Shown one piece after another: positions 6,100 to 6,994 of a DNA stretch of 6,994 nucleotides. The notes under the pieces were generated by a model, which saw only the letters and a program-made list of their open reading frames with translations, was not told where the DNA came from and did no database searches. Both the position numbers and the translations under genes were made by a program. Every line of letters begins with the position of its first letter. Positions within the stretch are counted from its first letter, which is position 1. The DNA comes from Clostridia bacterium. GTDB lineage: Bacteria > Bacillota > Clostridia > Christensenellales > CAG-1252. The stretch spans positions 1-6,994 of the forward strand of contig JAFZZX010000043.1 in NCBI GenBank assembly GCA_017615515.1. The letters run 5' to 3'.

Positions 6100-6994
6100 A
6101 TGAAAAGGGTATTTCGATCGGTTTTGATTCTGCTTTTGCTTTTCACCGTCGGGCCGGGGCTTTTTTCCTGCAAGGACAAGAAAACCTCCTCGGACGAACT
6201 TTTCGACGATCGCTTCGACCTCACGAATCAGGTCTTGGATTTTATCAACGAGACCTATTACGGTGACGTCAACTACGACCTGGTCGACATTTATACCGCC
6301 TACGGTCTGATCGGCAGTCTCGGTCAGTACAACTATATCAACAGCGTGACCGATTCCTTGGCGTCCTCCTCCGACGGTAAAGGGTTCGGTCTCATTATAC
6401 GCAACACGAAATACAATGAAAGGATCATTGATTTCATCTTAGAAGGATCACCGTTCCTCACGGAGTCCGACGGCTTTTTGCCTGCGCGAGGTGATGAGAT
6501 AACGGCGATCGACGGCTATCGCGTAGCGGGGTTGAATACCGATACTTATTCCGACTATCTGACCACCTTGCCGTCCGATCGGGCAGTCACCTTCACCTTA
6601 AAGCGTGGCGACGAGACCCACGAGGTGGCTTATCAAAAGGTAGACTTTGATTTCCCGTACTGCGTATATATCGACGATCTCGAGGGCGTTCCCTCGGATT
6701 TCGGCTATATTTGGCTGAGATCATTCACCTTGACCAAGGATCACAAGACCGAAGACGAGTTTCGCGAGGCGGTCAAGTCCTTCAATCGCGACGGCAACCG
6801 AGCGTTGATCCTCGACCTTCGCGGGAACGGCGGCGGTAGCAGCAGCGTGCTTTCCACCGTTGCCTCGGCTTTGATCGGGGCAGAAGTCCCGCTGAACACG
6901 CCATTGGTCGAAGTGAAATACGAGAAGAAGGGGACTTCCGCCTTTATCCGCACGACAGCGGCGGAGCATCGCATCGACGCGCCGATCTACGTCC
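6100..6994 (+). CDS. S41-family (C-terminal-processing-like) peptidase, predicted lipoprotein, 3' truncated by window edge
   Basis: 298 codons are visible and the frame runs off the window. N-terminus: MKRVFRS, a hydrophobic core (8-17), then lipobox-like LFSC with C24, followed by a polar, lysine- and serine-rich stretch. This predicts a signal-peptidase-II lipoprotein on the outer face of the membrane. Residues about 90-170 resemble the PDZ domain of CtpA/Prc proteases (GKGFGLIIRN, RGDEITAIDGYRV, VTFTLKRGDE). Residues 200-260 match the start of the S41 core (FGYIWLRSFT, then ALILDLRGNGGG at 235-246). The catalytic Ser and Lys of S41 enzymes lie further C-terminal, beyond the window, so activity cannot be judged. 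The ATG at 6100 has GGAG (6089-6092) 7 bases upstream; an ATG at 6095 stops after two codons. The start is 4 bases after the ABC-like gene, indicating co-translation. Confidence 0.85.
   Translation, partial: MKRVFRSVLILLLLFTVGPGLFSCKDKKTSSDELFDDRFDLTNQVLDFINETYYGDVNYDLVDIYTAYGLIGSLGQYNYINSVTDSLASSSDGKGFGLIIRNTKYNERIIDFILEGSPFLTESDGFLPARGDEITAIDGYRVAGLNTDTYSDYLTTLPSDRAVTFTLKRGDETHEVAYQKVDFDFPYCVYIDDLEGVPSDFGYIWLRSFTLTKDHKTEDEFREAVKSFNRDGNRALILDLRGNGGGSSSVLSTVASALIGAEVPLNTPLVEVKYEKKGTSAFIRTTAAEHRIDAPIYV

Noticed and set aside
6095..6102. ATG at 6095, overlapping the ABC-like stop, as the start of the S41 gene
   Set aside because: That frame reads ATG AAA TGA and stops at once. ATG 6100 opens the lipoprotein signal peptide and has GGAG at good spacing.

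Overview
The window (about 7 kb, GC near half) looks like a chromosomal segment of a Gram-positive, Clostridia-like bacterium (Bacillota). The pointers are a ClpC-type AAA+ unfoldase with a short UVR-like middle domain, a long-form hibernation factor (HPF), a ThiT-type ECF thiamine S-component, and a TPP riboswitch ending in a classic intrinsic terminator. No species can be named from sequence alone. All genes are on the + strand. I see no tRNA, rRNA, CRISPR array or mobile element.

Left block (1-3843): the 3' three-quarters of clpC, then long HPF (1856-2401) and glucose-6-phosphate isomerase (2419-3843). Gaps are 43 and 17 bases and no convincing terminator lies between the genes, so they may be co-transcribed. 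The block joins protein quality control, ribosome hibernation and central glycolysis.

Middle block (3844-4972): a self-contained thiamine-uptake cassette. It has a strong sigma-A-type promoter (TTGACA, 17-base spacer, TACAAT), a TPP aptamer, a 9-bp antiterminator segment, an intrinsic terminator whose 3' arm carries the Shine-Dalgarno sequence, a thiamine transporter gene with an unusual N-terminal membrane extension, and a clean downstream terminator. The long open frame of the transporter runs back through the riboswitch and promoter. The real start is the ATG at 4012.

Right block (4973-6994): a new promoter whose -10 box sits 7 bases before an ATG, predicting a leaderless mRNA. A perfect 9-bp-arm inverted repeat covers both the -10 box and the start codon. 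The first gene is a MalK-like ABC ATPase in which nearly every catalytic motif is altered: signature, Walker B glutamate, switch histidine, Q-loop and two Walker A glycines. Four bases later begins an S41 (C-terminal-processing-like) lipoprotein peptidase, cut by the window end. This coupled pair, a probable pseudo-ATPase with a surface-anchored protease-like protein under an unusual promoter, is the least explained part of the window.
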